Below are positions 9,723 through 17,999 of a stretch of 64,000 bases of DNA, one piece after another. The position numbers and the translations under genes are program-made. The stretch comes from Pseudomonas phenolilytica. Its GTDB lineage: Bacteria; Pseudomonadota; Gammaproteobacteria; Pseudomonadales; Pseudomonadaceae. Numbering within the stretch: position 1 is the first letter of the stretch; each line of letters opens with the position of its first letter. Where the stretch lies: NCBI RefSeq assembly GCF_021432765.1, contig NZ_CP058908.1, positions 1,566,001 through 1,630,000 of the forward strand. Reading direction: 5' to 3'. Below the pieces are notes generated by a model that had not been told where the DNA came from, did not search any database, and worked only from the letters and a program-made list of their open reading frames with translations.

Positions 9723-11576
9723 ATGCTTCGACCCCTGCTACTGCTGGCGCTGTGTAGCGCGAGCCCCCTCGTGCTGGCTGCCCCACCTGACGATTCCACG
9801 CTGCGATCACTGGCCGACGAGCCCTACTGGCGCTCGCTCGGACATTACGAGCGCGGCAAGCTGGGCGGTTGGCGCAGTTATGTCGATGACGACGATTTCT
9901 TCCTGGCCGACGGTGGTGAACACGACCCGGCTGCCGAGCTGGCGGCAACCCTTGCCGCGCTCTACGCGCCGGCGAGCGCGGGCGACCGTCATGCCCAGTG
10001 TGTTTTCCCGGCGCGCACGCGTTGGTTGCGCGAGCGGCTGAGCCTCACCGATCTGCCGCCGGTCGAGTGCGACGAGTTCCGCACCTGGTTTGCCGAAGTC
10101 GCGCCGCACAGTACCGTGCTGGTCTTTCCGGCGGCCTATCTCAACAGTCCGTCGTCGATGTTCGGCCACACGCTGCTGCGCATCGATCAGGCCGATATCG
10201 ATACCCAGGGCAGTCCGCTGCTGAGTTCGGCACTCAACTTCGGCGCCTACATCGAGGGGATGGACAACAGCGTCCTCTATGCGTGGAAGGGCCTGATGGG
10301 CGGTTATCCCGGGCTGTTCTCGCTCTTGCCCTACCGCGAGAAGATCGGCGAATACAGCCGCCTGGAGAATCGCGATCTGTGGGAGTACCGGCTGAATCTG
10401 ACGCCGGACGAGACGGGCCGGATGCTCGAGCATGTCTGGGAGCTCAAGCAGATTCGCTTCGACTACTTCTTCTTCGACGAGAACTGTTCCTACCGTCTGC
10501 TTGAACTGCTGGAGGTTGCCCGGCCCGGCCTGAGATTGACTGCACAGTTCCCGCTGACCGCCATTCCGGCCGATACCGTGCGCGCGGTGATCGACGCCGG
10601 GCTGGTCGCCGACATCGACTATCGGCCGTCGCGCGAGCGTGAACTGCTGACCCGTACCGCACCGCTCGAGAGCGAGGAGCTGCGCTGGGTACGCCAGTTG
10701 GCCGACGATCCTCAGCAGCTCGAACGGGACGATTTCCAGGCGCTGCCGAGCGAGCGGCGGGCACTGATTCAGGACGGCGCCTATCGCCTGGTGCGCTACC
10801 GGGTGACTGGTGAGGAGCGCGATCCGGCGAATGCCGCGCACAGTTACCGTCTGCTGCAGGCGATCAATCGCAACCCGCCGCCGCGCCTGGACGTCGAGCG
10901 CCCGGTGCTGCCGGAAAACGGCCATGAATCGCGCACCCTGCAGTTCGGCGTCGGCAGCCGCGATGAGCGGGCCTTCGCCGAATACGGGCTGCGCATGGCC
11001 TATCACGACCTGATCGACAACCTGGAAGGCTTCCCGCTCGGCGCACAGATCGAGATCGCGCAGCTGCGTCTGCGTCAGTACGAGGGCAACCACTGGAAGC
11101 TGCAGCGGCTGGACCTGGCTGGAATCCGCTCGCTGACGCCACTCACGCCGCTGCTGCGGCCGTGGTCGTGGCAGATCGCGGCGGGGCTGGAGCGGATTGC
11201 CGAGGGCGACGGCGACGATCGGCTCGTCGGTCATCTTAATGGCGGCGGCGGCTTCACCTGGCAGCTGCGCGAGGATCTGCTCGGTTTCGCCCTGGCCACC
11301 GCGCGCCTGGAGCACCATCCGGAATTCGGCGCGGTGATCAGTCCGGCAGCGGGCTTCGACAGTGGGCTGCTCTGGCGCAACGGCGCCGGCAACTTGCTGC
11401 TGGAGGCGCGCGGCGACTACTTCCACAACGGCGAGGTGCGGCGGCGGATCAGCCTCGCTCAGCAGTTCGAGCTGCGTGACACCGCCGGCCTGCGGGTCGG
11501 CCTTGAGCGCAGCTTCAGTCACCGTGGCGAACCGGAAACGGAGTTTCAGGTTCAGCTGCGCTGGTATTTCTACTGA
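9723..11576 (+). CDS. DUF4105 / Lnb-like envelope protein
   Basis: A 617-residue exported protein starting at ATG 9723 with signal peptide MLRPLLLLALCSASPLVLA. The central part (about residues 110-270) matches the DUF4105 or 'Lnb N-terminal periplasmic' domain: NSPSSMFGHTLLRI with H149, and DENCSYRLLELL with C255. His and Cys are the catalytic pair proposed for Lnb, the lipoprotein N-acyltransferase of Bacteroides. The C-terminal third has alternating amphipathic segments ending in VQLRWYFY, an aromatic terminus typical of outer-membrane barrels. So I infer a periplasmic catalytic domain fused to a barrel. Whether it acylates lipoproteins in Pseudomonas, which normally uses Lnt, is unknown. 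Confidence 0.8.
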   Translation: MLRPLLLLALCSASPLVLAAPPDDSTLRSLADEPYWRSLGHYERGKLGGWRSYVDDDDFFLADGGEHDPAAELAATLAALYAPASAGDRHAQCVFPARTRWLRERLSLTDLPPVECDEFRTWFAEVAPHSTVLVFPAAYLNSPSSMFGHTLLRIDQADIDTQGSPLLSSALNFGAYIEGMDNSVLYAWKGLMGGYPGLFSLLPYREKIGEYSRLENRDLWEYRLNLTPDETGRMLEHVWELKQIRFDYFFFDENCSYRLLELLEVARPGLRLTAQFPLTAIPADTVRAVIDAGLVADIDYRPSRERELLTRTAPLESEELRWVRQLADDPQQLERDDFQALPSERRALIQDGAYRLVRYRVTGEERDPANAAHSYRLLQAINRNPPPRLDVERPVLPENGHESRTLQFGVGSRDERAFAEYGLRMAYHDLIDNLEGFPLGAQIEIAQLRLRQYEGNHWKLQRLDLAGIRSLTPLTPLLRPWSWQIAAGLERIAEGDGDDRLVGHLNGGGGFTWQLREDLLGFALATARLEHHPEFGAVISPAAGFDSGLLWRNGAGNLLLEARGDYFHNGEVRRRISLAQQFELRDTAGLRVGLERSFSHRGEPETEFQVQLRWYFY

Positions 11577-11592
11577 AGCGGCGGCAGGTGTA

Positions 11593-11886
11593 TCAGGGCT
11601 GTTGATGGTGGCCCGGCGTGGTGCCCGGCGCGTGCTCGTGCACCAGCCGGGTCACGCGGATATCGGTGATGCCGAGAATCTCTGCCTGCCTGAGCAGCTC
11701 CTCGCCAGCGGCATCCGCTTCAGGCATCACCAGACCGTTTTCCGCATCGGCATGATGCAGGCGGATCAGGTGCGCAGCGGCCGTGGCGTTCGACAGGCTT
11801 TCGTCCTGCGACTCGATGACCTATGCGCGCGGATCGTTCTGGTAGATGTAGTTCACTTCAAACGTGCGGTTGGTATTGCCGAACAT
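11593..11886 (-). pseudogene. Small hypothetical gene interrupted by an in-frame amber codon
   Basis: A clear minus-strand reading frame starts at ATG 11886 with GGAGAC just upstream and runs 97 codons to TGA at 11593. A TAG at 11823-11821 interrupts it after codon 21. Before it: MFGNTNRTFEVNYIYQNDPR then A; after it: VIESQDESLSNATAAAHLIR and a further ~55 residues ending in a His-rich tail (PGHHQQP). The frame stays open on both sides and its codon use looks like that of neighbouring genes, so this is either a recent nonsense change (CAG to TAG would restore Gln) or a sequencing error. No ATG or GTG with a ribosome site restarts soon after the stop. I do not recognise the family. Confidence 0.6.
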
Positions 11887-11964
11887 GAGGGCGTCTCCGG
11901 ACAGATGGATCTGTGCGGTGGACCAAATCGCCGTCCTGATCGTTCAGGCGCTCCGGACCTGCGG

Positions 11965-12399
11965 TCAGATGCCGTGCTGGCGCAGCCAGGTCAGCAGCTG
12001 CGGCAATGGCAGTGCGCCGCTTTGGCGAGCCACCTCACGACCGTCGCGAAACAGCAGCAGGCTGGGAATCGAGCGGATACCCAGCTGCGTAGAAAGCTGC
12101 GGGTTGGCTTCGCTATCGAGCTTGGCCAGGCGGCAGCGGCCCTGCAGCTGGCGGGCGGCTTCGGCGAAGGTCGGGGCGAAGCTGCGACACGGGCCGCACC
12201 AGCTGGCCCAGACATCGACCAGTAAGGGCAAGTCGCCCTTGAGCTGGCTGGCGAACTGACTTTGCTGCAGGTCGAAGGGCTTGTCCGGCAGGACTTCGGC
12301 CTTGCAGCGGCCGCAATGCGGCGCGTCGTGCAGGCGGTTGGCGGGAATCCGGTTGAGACCGGCGCAGTGTGCGCAGGGAATGATCAGTGACTCGGTCAT
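11965..12399 (-). CDS. trxC: Thioredoxin 2
   Basis: A 144-residue cytosolic disulfide reductase. The N-terminal zinc ribbon that marks thioredoxin 2 is present: C9/C12 (CAHC) and C29/C32 (CGRC). The active site is WCGPC with C68 and C71, followed by the usual fold including the cis-proline block SIPSLLLF. The start ATG at 12399 has the site GGAGCCTCGCC. That GGAG is the 3' arm of a nine-base inverted repeat (12405-12439), so translation may be structure-controlled. In E. coli trxC is induced by oxidative stress through OxyR. Here it is downstream of metY on the same strand, which fits a sulfur/redox grouping. Confidence 0.95.
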   Translation of the reverse strand: MTESLIIPCAHCAGLNRIPANRLHDAPHCGRCKAEVLPDKPFDLQQSQFASQLKGDLPLLVDVWASWCGPCRSFAPTFAEAARQLQGRCRLAKLDSEANPQLSTQLGIRSIPSLLLFRDGREVARQSGALPLPQLLTWLRQHGI

Positions 12400-12404
12400 G
12401 GCGA

Positions 12405-12439
12405 GGCTCCACAGGCGGTATGCCGAATAATGTGGAGCC
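12405..12439 (-). promoter_or_regulatory. Hairpin that sequesters the trxC ribosome-binding site
   Basis: In the minus-strand RNA, GGCTCCACA (12439-12431) can pair perfectly with TGTGGAGCC (12413-12405), with an inner CGG/CCG pair closing CATA. The 3' arm contains the trxC GGAG, which is seven bases from the ATG. The structure is seen in sequence; a regulatory role is inferred. Confidence 0.5.
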
Positions 12440-12440
12440 G

Positions 12441-12469
12441 CGCGGCGCGATATCAAGGATCGCGCCGCG
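12441..12469. terminator. Strong hairpin between metY and trxC
   Basis: Perfect 11-base stem CGCGGCGCGAT / ATCGCGCCGCG around a seven-base loop, eight bases after the metY stop. There is no T-run on the minus strand, so it may attenuate or protect metY mRNA without fully ending transcription. Confidence 0.5.
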
Positions 12470-12477
12470 GGCGGCGG

Positions 12478-13755
12478 TCAGGCCTGGGCGGCTTCGAGCG
12501 CCTGGCTGAGGTCGGCGAGAATGTCGTCGATATGCTCGATGCCGATCGACAGCCGGATCAGGTCCTGGGAGACGCCGGCGCGCGCCAGTTCCTCGGCGTT
12601 GAGCTGGCGGTGGGTGGTGCTTGCCGGGTGGCAGGCCAGCGACTTGGCGTCGCCGATGTTGACCAGGCGCAGGACCAGTTTCAGCGCGTCGATGAAGCGG
12701 GCGCCGGCTTCCATGCCGCCGACGATGCCGAAGCAGAGAATCGATGCCGGGCGACCGCCCATATAGCGGCGCGCCAGGCCGTGCTCGGGATGGTCCGCCA
12801 GCCCGGCGTACTTCACCCAGGCCACCTGTGGGTGGGCCTGCAGGAACTCGGCGACCTTCTGCGCATTCTCGCAGTGGCGCTCCATGCGCAGCGCCAGGGT
12901 TTCCAGACCCTGCAGGATCAGGAACGAATTGAACGGCGAGATCGCCGCGCCCATATTGCGCAGCGGCACCACACGGCAGCGGCCGATGAACGCCGCCGGG
13001 CCGAAGGCCTCGGTGTAGGTCACACCGTGGTAGGAGACATCCGGTGTGTTGAGCAGGGGAAATCGCGTCTTGTGCTGCGCCCACGGGAACTTGCCGGAGT
13101 CGACGACGATACCGCCGATGCTGGTGCCGTGGCCGCCCATGTACTTGGTCAGCGCGTGCACGACGATATCGGCACCGTGCTCGAAGGGGCGGCAGAGCAC
13201 CGGCGTGGCGACGGTGTTGTCGACGATCAGCGGTACGCCGTGGCGATGCGCGGCGCCGGCCAGGGCCTGGATATCGATGATGTTGCCGGCCGGGTTGCCG
13301 ATGGACTCGCAGAACACCGCTTTGGTGCGCTCATCGATCAGTGCTTCCAGCGCGGCGATGTCGTCGTGGGGGGCGAAGCGTACTTCGATGCCCTGGCGTG
13401 GCAGGGTATGGGCGAACAGGTTGTAGGTGCCGCCATAGAGCTTGGCCACCGAGACGATGTTGTCGCCGACTTCGGCGATGGTCTGGATGGCGTAGGTGAT
13501 CGCCGCCATCCCCGACGCTACCGCCAGCGCGGCAACCCCGCCTTCCAGCGCCGCGACGCGCTGTTCGAGCACATCGGTGGTGGGGTTCATGATGCGCGTA
13601 TAGATGTTGCCCGGCACCTTGAGGTCGAACAGGTCGGCGCCATGCTGGGTATTGTCGAAGGCGTAGGACGTGGTCTGGTAGATCGGTACGGCGACCGCCT
13701 TGGTGGTCGGGTCCGGGCTGTAGCCGGCGTGGATGGCCAAGGTTTCCAGTTTCAT
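12478..13755 (-). CDS. metY: O-acetylhomoserine aminocarboxypropyltransferase (homocysteine synthase)
   Basis: A 425-residue PLP enzyme that joins sulfide (or methanethiol) to O-acetylhomoserine to give homocysteine (or methionine). ATG 13755 (MKLETLAIHAGYSPD) follows AGGAGCGCGAC. Cys/Met-metabolism family marks are SYAFDNTQHGADLF, YTRIMNPTTDVLEQRVAALE, the substrate block VDNTVATP, and the PLP lysine K204 in HALTKYMGGHGTSIGG. The long insert relative to cystathionine gamma-synthase and the SIGIEHIDDI terminus fit MetY. O-succinylhomoserine use cannot be excluded from sequence. The upstream same-strand gene encodes an SLC13 transporter, which suggests shared sulfur nutrition. Confidence 0.9.
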   Translation of the reverse strand: MKLETLAIHAGYSPDPTTKAVAVPIYQTTSYAFDNTQHGADLFDLKVPGNIYTRIMNPTTDVLEQRVAALEGGVAALAVASGMAAITYAIQTIAEVGDNIVSVAKLYGGTYNLFAHTLPRQGIEVRFAPHDDIAALEALIDERTKAVFCESIGNPAGNIIDIQALAGAAHRHGVPLIVDNTVATPVLCRPFEHGADIVVHALTKYMGGHGTSIGGIVVDSGKFPWAQHKTRFPLLNTPDVSYHGVTYTEAFGPAAFIGRCRVVPLRNMGAAISPFNSFLILQGLETLALRMERHCENAQKVAEFLQAHPQVAWVKYAGLADHPEHGLARRYMGGRPASILCFGIVGGMEAGARFIDALKLVLRLVNIGDAKSLACHPASTTHRQLNAEELARAGVSQDLIRLSIGIEHIDDILADLSQALEAAQA

Positions 13756-13857
13756 GTCGCGCTCCTGTTGTTGTTCGACGAAAAACCGGAGCTTGAAACG
13801 GAATGCGCGCCGGATCAATGACTCAGCGCAAGCGGCACGGGATTAAGGGCTCGGTGC

Positions 13858-15648
13858 TCAGGCCGTGTGCAACGGCCACACCAGCGGGATGACCACGATC
13901 GCGACCCCGACCATCAACAGATTCAACGGGATACCGATGCGCATGAAGTCGCTGAAGCGGTAGCCGCCGGCGTTGTAGACGAAGGTGTTGGTCTGGTAGC
14001 CGATGGGGGTGGCGAAGCTGACGCTGGCAGCGAACATCACGGCCACCACGAACGGCCGCGGATCGAGACCGAGACTCTGGGCGATGCCGATGGCCACCGG
14101 CGTGACCAGCACCGCCACGGCATTGTTGGACAGAATCTCGGTGAGGATGGTGGTCAGCAGGTAGACGAAACCGAGCATCAGCAGCGGGCTGGCGTCGGGC
14201 AGTGCGGTCATGGTCTTGGCCACCACCAGATCGACCAGACCGACCTTGTCCATCGCGATGCTGATCGCCAGCATGCCGAAGATCAGGCTCAGCACCTTCC
14301 AGTCGACCGCCTTGTAAGCATCTTCGACATCCAGGCAGCGAGTGGCCAGCACCACCGCGCCGGCGATGATCGCTAGGCCTTCGATGGGCATGAAGCGGAA
14401 GGCGGACAGAATCACCACCGCCAGCGTGGCGAGAATGGCGATCGGCGCCTTGTCGCGGCGGTAGGCGCGCTCCTGCACGGCGTTGAGACTGATCAGCTCG
14501 CCATTGTCGGCGAAGCGCTTGATCTGCGCCGGAGTGCCTTCGACCAGCATGACGTCGCCGAACTGCAGCTCGAAGTCGTCGAGGTTGCCGCTGACGTTGG
14601 CATCTTGGCGATGCACGGCCAGCACGTTGATACCGTAGCGTGCGCTGAGGTCGAGATCGCGCATCGGCCGGTGGCTGTAGCGCGAACCACGACCGACGAT
14701 GGCCTCGGCCAGCACCAGGTCCTGGCTACTGACGGTCTCGAAGGCATCGCCGCGGTTGAAGCTGAGGTGGCCGCTTTCGCGCAGATCGACCACGTTGCGC
14801 ACCTGGCCGTGCAGCACCAGTAGGTCGCCGGCCTGCAGGACGAAATCGTGCTCGGGACGGCTGATCTGCTGATCGTCACGGCTTACCTGCAGCACCTGCA
14901 GACCGCTACCGCCATTGAGATTGGCCTCGCTCAGCGTCCTGCCGATCATCGGCGACGTATACGGCACCCGCAGCTCGCTCATGAAGGTGCGGTCCAGATC
15001 CGGGCGCAACTGCTTGGACAGGGTTTCCCGATCCGGTAGCAGACGGCGGCTGAACAGCATCAGATAGACGAAACCCACCGCGCAGAAGGCCAGCGCCGCG
15101 GGGGTGATCTCGAACATGCCGAATGGCTCCAGGCCGGCCTTGCGTGCGACACCGTCGACGAGGATGTTGGTCGAGGTGCCGATCATTGTCAGCATGCCGC
15201 CGAGCACCGTGGCGTAGGACAGAGGGATCAGCAGCTTCGATGGCGAACTGCTGGCGCGCTTGGCCAGCGCAATCGCCACCGGCGTGAGGATGGCCACGAC
15301 CGGGGTGTTGTTGAGAAAAGCGGACACCACCAGCGCGGTGATCATCAGCCCGGCCAGCACGCGCGTGGGGCTGTCACCGACCAGATCACCCAGCCAGTTG
15401 CCTAGCGCATCGATACAGCCAGTACGCTCCAGCGCGGCGGAGAGAATGAACATGCAGGCGATGGTCACCGGGGCGGAGTTGGACAGCACACTCAGTACCT
15501 CGCCTGGGCTGAGCAGCTGCGTCGCCAACAGCACGGCCACCGCGATCGCCACCACGATATCCGGGCTCCAGGTTTCGCGAACGAACGCGACCAGCACCCA
15601 AACCAGCAGAGCGCAGACGAACAGCAGCGGCAGCGATTCCGAAAGCAT
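13858..15648 (-). CDS. SLC13/DASS-type anion transporter with two RCK_C domains
   Basis: A 596-residue inner-membrane protein. Start ATG 15648 follows AAGGATCTCC. Two hydrophobic halves (residues ~1-195 and ~390-596) flank a soluble region with two TrkA_C/RCK_C-like domains (around residues 200-285 and 300-375: each has a GDLLVLHG- or GDVMLVEG-like strand). The SLC13 motifs are NNTPVVAILTPVAIALAKR with TSTNILVDGV in the first half and SNNAVAVLVTPVAIGIA with ATPIGYQTNTFVY in the second. This architecture is shared with sulfate carriers of the SLT/SAC1 type. With metY downstream, sulfate or another sulfur anion is a reasonable guess, but dicarboxylates are not excluded. Confidence 0.85.
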   Translation of the reverse strand: MLSESLPLLFVCALLVWVLVAFVRETWSPDIVVAIAVAVLLATQLLSPGEVLSVLSNSAPVTIACMFILSAALERTGCIDALGNWLGDLVGDSPTRVLAGLMITALVVSAFLNNTPVVAILTPVAIALAKRASSSPSKLLIPLSYATVLGGMLTMIGTSTNILVDGVARKAGLEPFGMFEITPAALAFCAVGFVYLMLFSRRLLPDRETLSKQLRPDLDRTFMSELRVPYTSPMIGRTLSEANLNGGSGLQVLQVSRDDQQISRPEHDFVLQAGDLLVLHGQVRNVVDLRESGHLSFNRGDAFETVSSQDLVLAEAIVGRGSRYSHRPMRDLDLSARYGINVLAVHRQDANVSGNLDDFELQFGDVMLVEGTPAQIKRFADNGELISLNAVQERAYRRDKAPIAILATLAVVILSAFRFMPIEGLAIIAGAVVLATRCLDVEDAYKAVDWKVLSLIFGMLAISIAMDKVGLVDLVVAKTMTALPDASPLLMLGFVYLLTTILTEILSNNAVAVLVTPVAIGIAQSLGLDPRPFVVAVMFAASVSFATPIGYQTNTFVYNAGGYRFSDFMRIGIPLNLLMVGVAIVVIPLVWPLHTA

Positions 15649-15850
15649 GGAGATCCTTAAAGCGTGGCGATGAGCAAAAGCGACAGGCCGCCCCGGCGAC
15701 CCCGCGCGCACGATAGTGGCCACGGTTTAGAGAGTCCAGAAACCAATACTGCTGTTTATATTCGTTTTGGTTATTTGGCTGCTTTGGGCGAGGTCGACGA
15801 CGTCGCGGCTGCATGTATGAGGTGCTGGCGATGAGGATGGATTACGGGCA
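15649..15850. other. Gap between the SLC13 gene and the tRNA terminator
   Basis: About 200 bases with an AT-rich patch at 15735-15790, unusual in this GC-rich window. On the minus strand this patch contains TATAAA, a possible -10 for the transporter gene, but no convincing -35. No coding sequence seen. Confidence 0.35.
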
Positions 15851-15881
15851 GAAAACGAAAAAGCCGCGCAATGCGCGGCTT
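15851..15881 (-). terminator. Terminator of the tRNA gene
   Basis: Minus-strand stem AAGCCGCGC / GCGCGGCTT with a three-base loop, followed by TTTTTCGTTTTC. It begins six bases after the tRNA CCA end. Confidence 0.9.
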
Positions 15882-15886
15882 AAAGA

Positions 15887-15963
15887 TGGTGGGCCCACAC
15901 GGACTCGAACCGTGGACCAAAGGATTATGAGTCCTCTGCTCTAACCAACTGAGCTATAGGCCC
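15887..15963 (-). tRNA. ileX: tRNA with CAU anticodon, probably tRNA-Ile2 (lysidine-modified)
   Basis: A 77-base tRNA that folds cleanly: acceptor GGGCCTA/TGGGCCC, D arm GCTC...GAGC, anticodon stem GAGGA/TCCTT with loop CTCATAA, T arm CACGG-TTCGAGT-CCGTG, and an encoded CCA. The CAU anticodon alone allows Met or Ile2. The acceptor stem has C4-G69 and C5-G68, the pairs that the lysidine synthetase TilS uses to pick tRNA-Ile2, and the body differs from the usual elongator tRNA-Met (GGCTACG...). So I call Ile2, which reads AUA after C34 is changed to lysidine. Confidence 0.85.
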
Positions 15964-16040
15964 CAGAAGGAGCGGCGGATTATACCGATGCCGTTGTCAA
16001 TGTGCCACGCGCAACGGGAGCTGTCGGTGAGGCTGGTGCA

Positions 16041-16070
16041 GAAAATAAAACCCCCGGCGGGCCGGGGGTT
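16041..16070 (-). terminator. Terminator after rpoD
   Basis: Minus-strand stem AACCCCCGGC / GCCGGGGGTT with a two-base turn, followed by TTATTTTC, five bases after the rpoD stop. It ends the rpsU-dnaG-rpoD operon. Confidence 0.92.
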
Positions 16071-16075
16071 CAGGT

Positions 16076-17932
16076 TCACTCGTCGAGGAAGGAGCGCAGA
16101 TGCTCGCTTCTCGTCGGGTGGCGCAGCTTGCGCAGTGCTTTGGCCTCGATCTGGCGGATACGCTCGCGGGTGACGTCGAACTGCTTGCCGACTTCCTCGA
16201 GGGTGTGGTCGGTGTTCATGTCGATACCGAAGCGCATACGCAACACCTTGGCTTCGCGAGCGGTGAGGCCGGAGAGAACTTCGCGGGTGGCTTCCTTGAG
16301 GCTCTCCACGGTCGCCACGTCGATCGGCGATTGCATGGCGGAATCCTCGATGAAGTCGCCCAGATGCGAGTCTTCGTCGTCGCCGATAGGTGTTTCCATG
16401 GAGATCGGTTCCTTGGCGATCTTCAGGACCTTGCGGATCTTGTCCTCGGGCATCTCCATGCGTTCGCCCAGCTCTTCGGGCGTGGGCTCGCGGCCCATTT
16501 CCTGCAGCATCTGACGGGAAATGCGGTTGAGCTTGTTGATTGTCTCGATCATATGCACCGGGATGCGGATGGTGCGCGCCTGGTCGGCGATCGAGCGGGT
16601 GATCGCCTGGCGAATCCACCAGGTGGCGTAGGTCGAGAACTTGTAGCCGCGACGGTATTCGAACTTGTCCACCGCCTTCATTAGGCCGATGTTGCCTTCC
16701 TGAATCAGGTCGAGGAACTGCAGGCCGCGGTTGGTGTACTTCTTGGCGATGGAGATGACCAAGCGCAGGTTGGCCTCGACCATTTCCTTCTTCGCACGGC
16801 GGGCCTTGGCCTCGCCGATGGACATGCGACGGTTGATATCCTTGATGTCGGCAATCGCCAGCTCGCACTCCTGTTCCAGCTCGATCAGCTTCTGCTGGCA
16901 GCGCTGAATGTCTTCCTTGCGGGCACCGATCGCTTCTGCGTACTTGCTCTTGCCCGCGGCCAGTTCTTCGGCCCAGGCAAGATTGGTTTCATTGCTCGGG
17001 AATTGGCGCAGGAAGTCCGCGCGCGGCATGCGCGCATCACGCACACACAGCTGCATGACTGCACGTTCTTGAGCACGAATCTGGTTCAGTGCATCGCGAA
17101 CGCGTTCGACCAGGGCGTCGTACTGTTTCGGTACGAGCTTGATCGGCATGAACAGGATGGCCAGCGCCTCGAGCTCGTCGATGGCCTGCTGACTGGCGCG
17201 TCCGTGCTTTTTCAGCGCTTTCTTGGCTTTTTCCAGCTGCTCGGCCACAGCACCGAAGCGTACGCGGGCGACTTCCGGGTCGGGGCCACCGTCGCCTTCT
17301 TCCTCTTCGCTGTCAGAGTCTTCTTCCTCGTCATCGTCCTTATCGTCGGCAACCGGCTTGGCTGCGACCTGTGGAGCGACGGGTTCGACTTCCTGAGGTG
17401 CACCGGCAGCGCCGTCGTCGTCAGGATCGATGTAGCCGCTGAGGATGTCCGAAAGGCGGCCGCCTTCGTTCGTCACGCGCTCGTAGTCGGCGAGGATGCC
17501 GTCAACAGTGCCGGGGAAATGAGCGATGGCGCTCATCACCTCGCGAATGCCTTCCTCGATACGCTTGGCGATTTCGATTTCGCCTTCGCGGGTCAGCAAT
17601 TCGACGGTGCCCATCTCGCGCATGTACATGCGCACGGGATCGGTGGTGCGGCCGATATCGGTTTCCACTGCGGCAAGCGCAGCGGCAGCTTCTTCGGCGG
17701 CGGCTTCGTCGGTGTCGGCTTCGGCCAACAACAGGGCATCGGCATCCGGGGCAACCTCGAATACGTTGATGCCCATGTCGTTGATCATACGAATGATGTC
17801 TTCCACCTGTTCCGGATCGGAAATATCCTCCGGTAGGTGGTCGTTGACCTCTGCGTAAGTCAGGTAACCCTGCTCACGGCCACGCTGGATCAACTCTTTG
17901 AGGCGGGACTGCTGTTGCGCTTTTCCGGACAT
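16076..17932 (-). CDS. rpoD: RNA polymerase primary sigma factor (sigma-70)
   Basis: A 618-residue protein that gives RNA polymerase its housekeeping promoter specificity. Region 1.1 is N-terminal; region 1.2 starts [20 protein letters not shown] near residue 97; a very acidic non-conserved stretch ([20 protein letters not shown]) lies near residue 200; regions 2.3-2.4 are [20 protein letters not shown]; region 3 begins [11 protein letters not shown]; region 4.2 ends with [20 protein letters not shown]. The length is normal for Pseudomonas. It is the last gene of the macromolecular-synthesis operon, 67 bases after dnaG. A perfect TATAAT in that gap suggests an additional rpoD-proximal promoter. 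Confidence 0.99.
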   Translation of the reverse strand: MSGKAQQQSRLKELIQRGREQGYLTYAEVNDHLPEDISDPEQVEDIIRMINDMGINVFEVAPDADALLLAEADTDEAAAEEAAAALAAVETDIGRTTDPVRMYMREMGTVELLTREGEIEIAKRIEEGIREVMSAIAHFPGTVDGILADYERVTNEGGRLSDILSGYIDPDDDGAAGAPQEVEPVAPQVAAKPVADDKDDDEEEDSDSEEEEGDGGPDPEVARVRFGAVAEQLEKAKKALKKHGRASQQAIDELEALAILFMPIKLVPKQYDALVERVRDALNQIRAQERAVMQLCVRDARMPRADFLRQFPSNETNLAWAEELAAGKSKYAEAIGARKEDIQRCQQKLIELEQECELAIADIKDINRRMSIGEAKARRAKKEMVEANLRLVISIAKKYTNRGLQFLDLIQEGNIGLMKAVDKFEYRRGYKFSTYATWWIRQAITRSIADQARTIRIPVHMIETINKLNRISRQMLQEMGREPTPEELGERMEMPEDKIRKVLKIAKEPISMETPIGDDEDSHLGDFIEDSAMQSPIDVATVESLKEATREVLSGLTAREAKVLRMRFGIDMNTDHTLEEVGKQFDVTRERIRQIEAKALRKLRHPTRSEHLRSFLDE

Positions 17933-17979
17933 ATAACCCTATCCACTGAAGGTTCTGGCGGGCTGAAAACAAGCTGAGC

Positions 17980-17985
17980 ATTATA
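17980..17985 (-). promoter_or_regulatory. Candidate -10 element upstream of rpoD
   Basis: Perfect TATAAT on the minus strand, 48 bases before the rpoD ATG. No good -35 is found 16-18 bases upstream (that region lies at the end of dnaG), so the call rests on the -10 alone. In E. coli rpoD also has operon-internal promoters. Confidence 0.4.
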
Positions 17986-17999
17986 GCCGAGCTAAGACC

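Noticed and set aside
15887..15963. Integration site at the tRNA gene
   Set aside because: No integrase, no direct repeat of the tRNA 3' end and no unusual gene content on either side.
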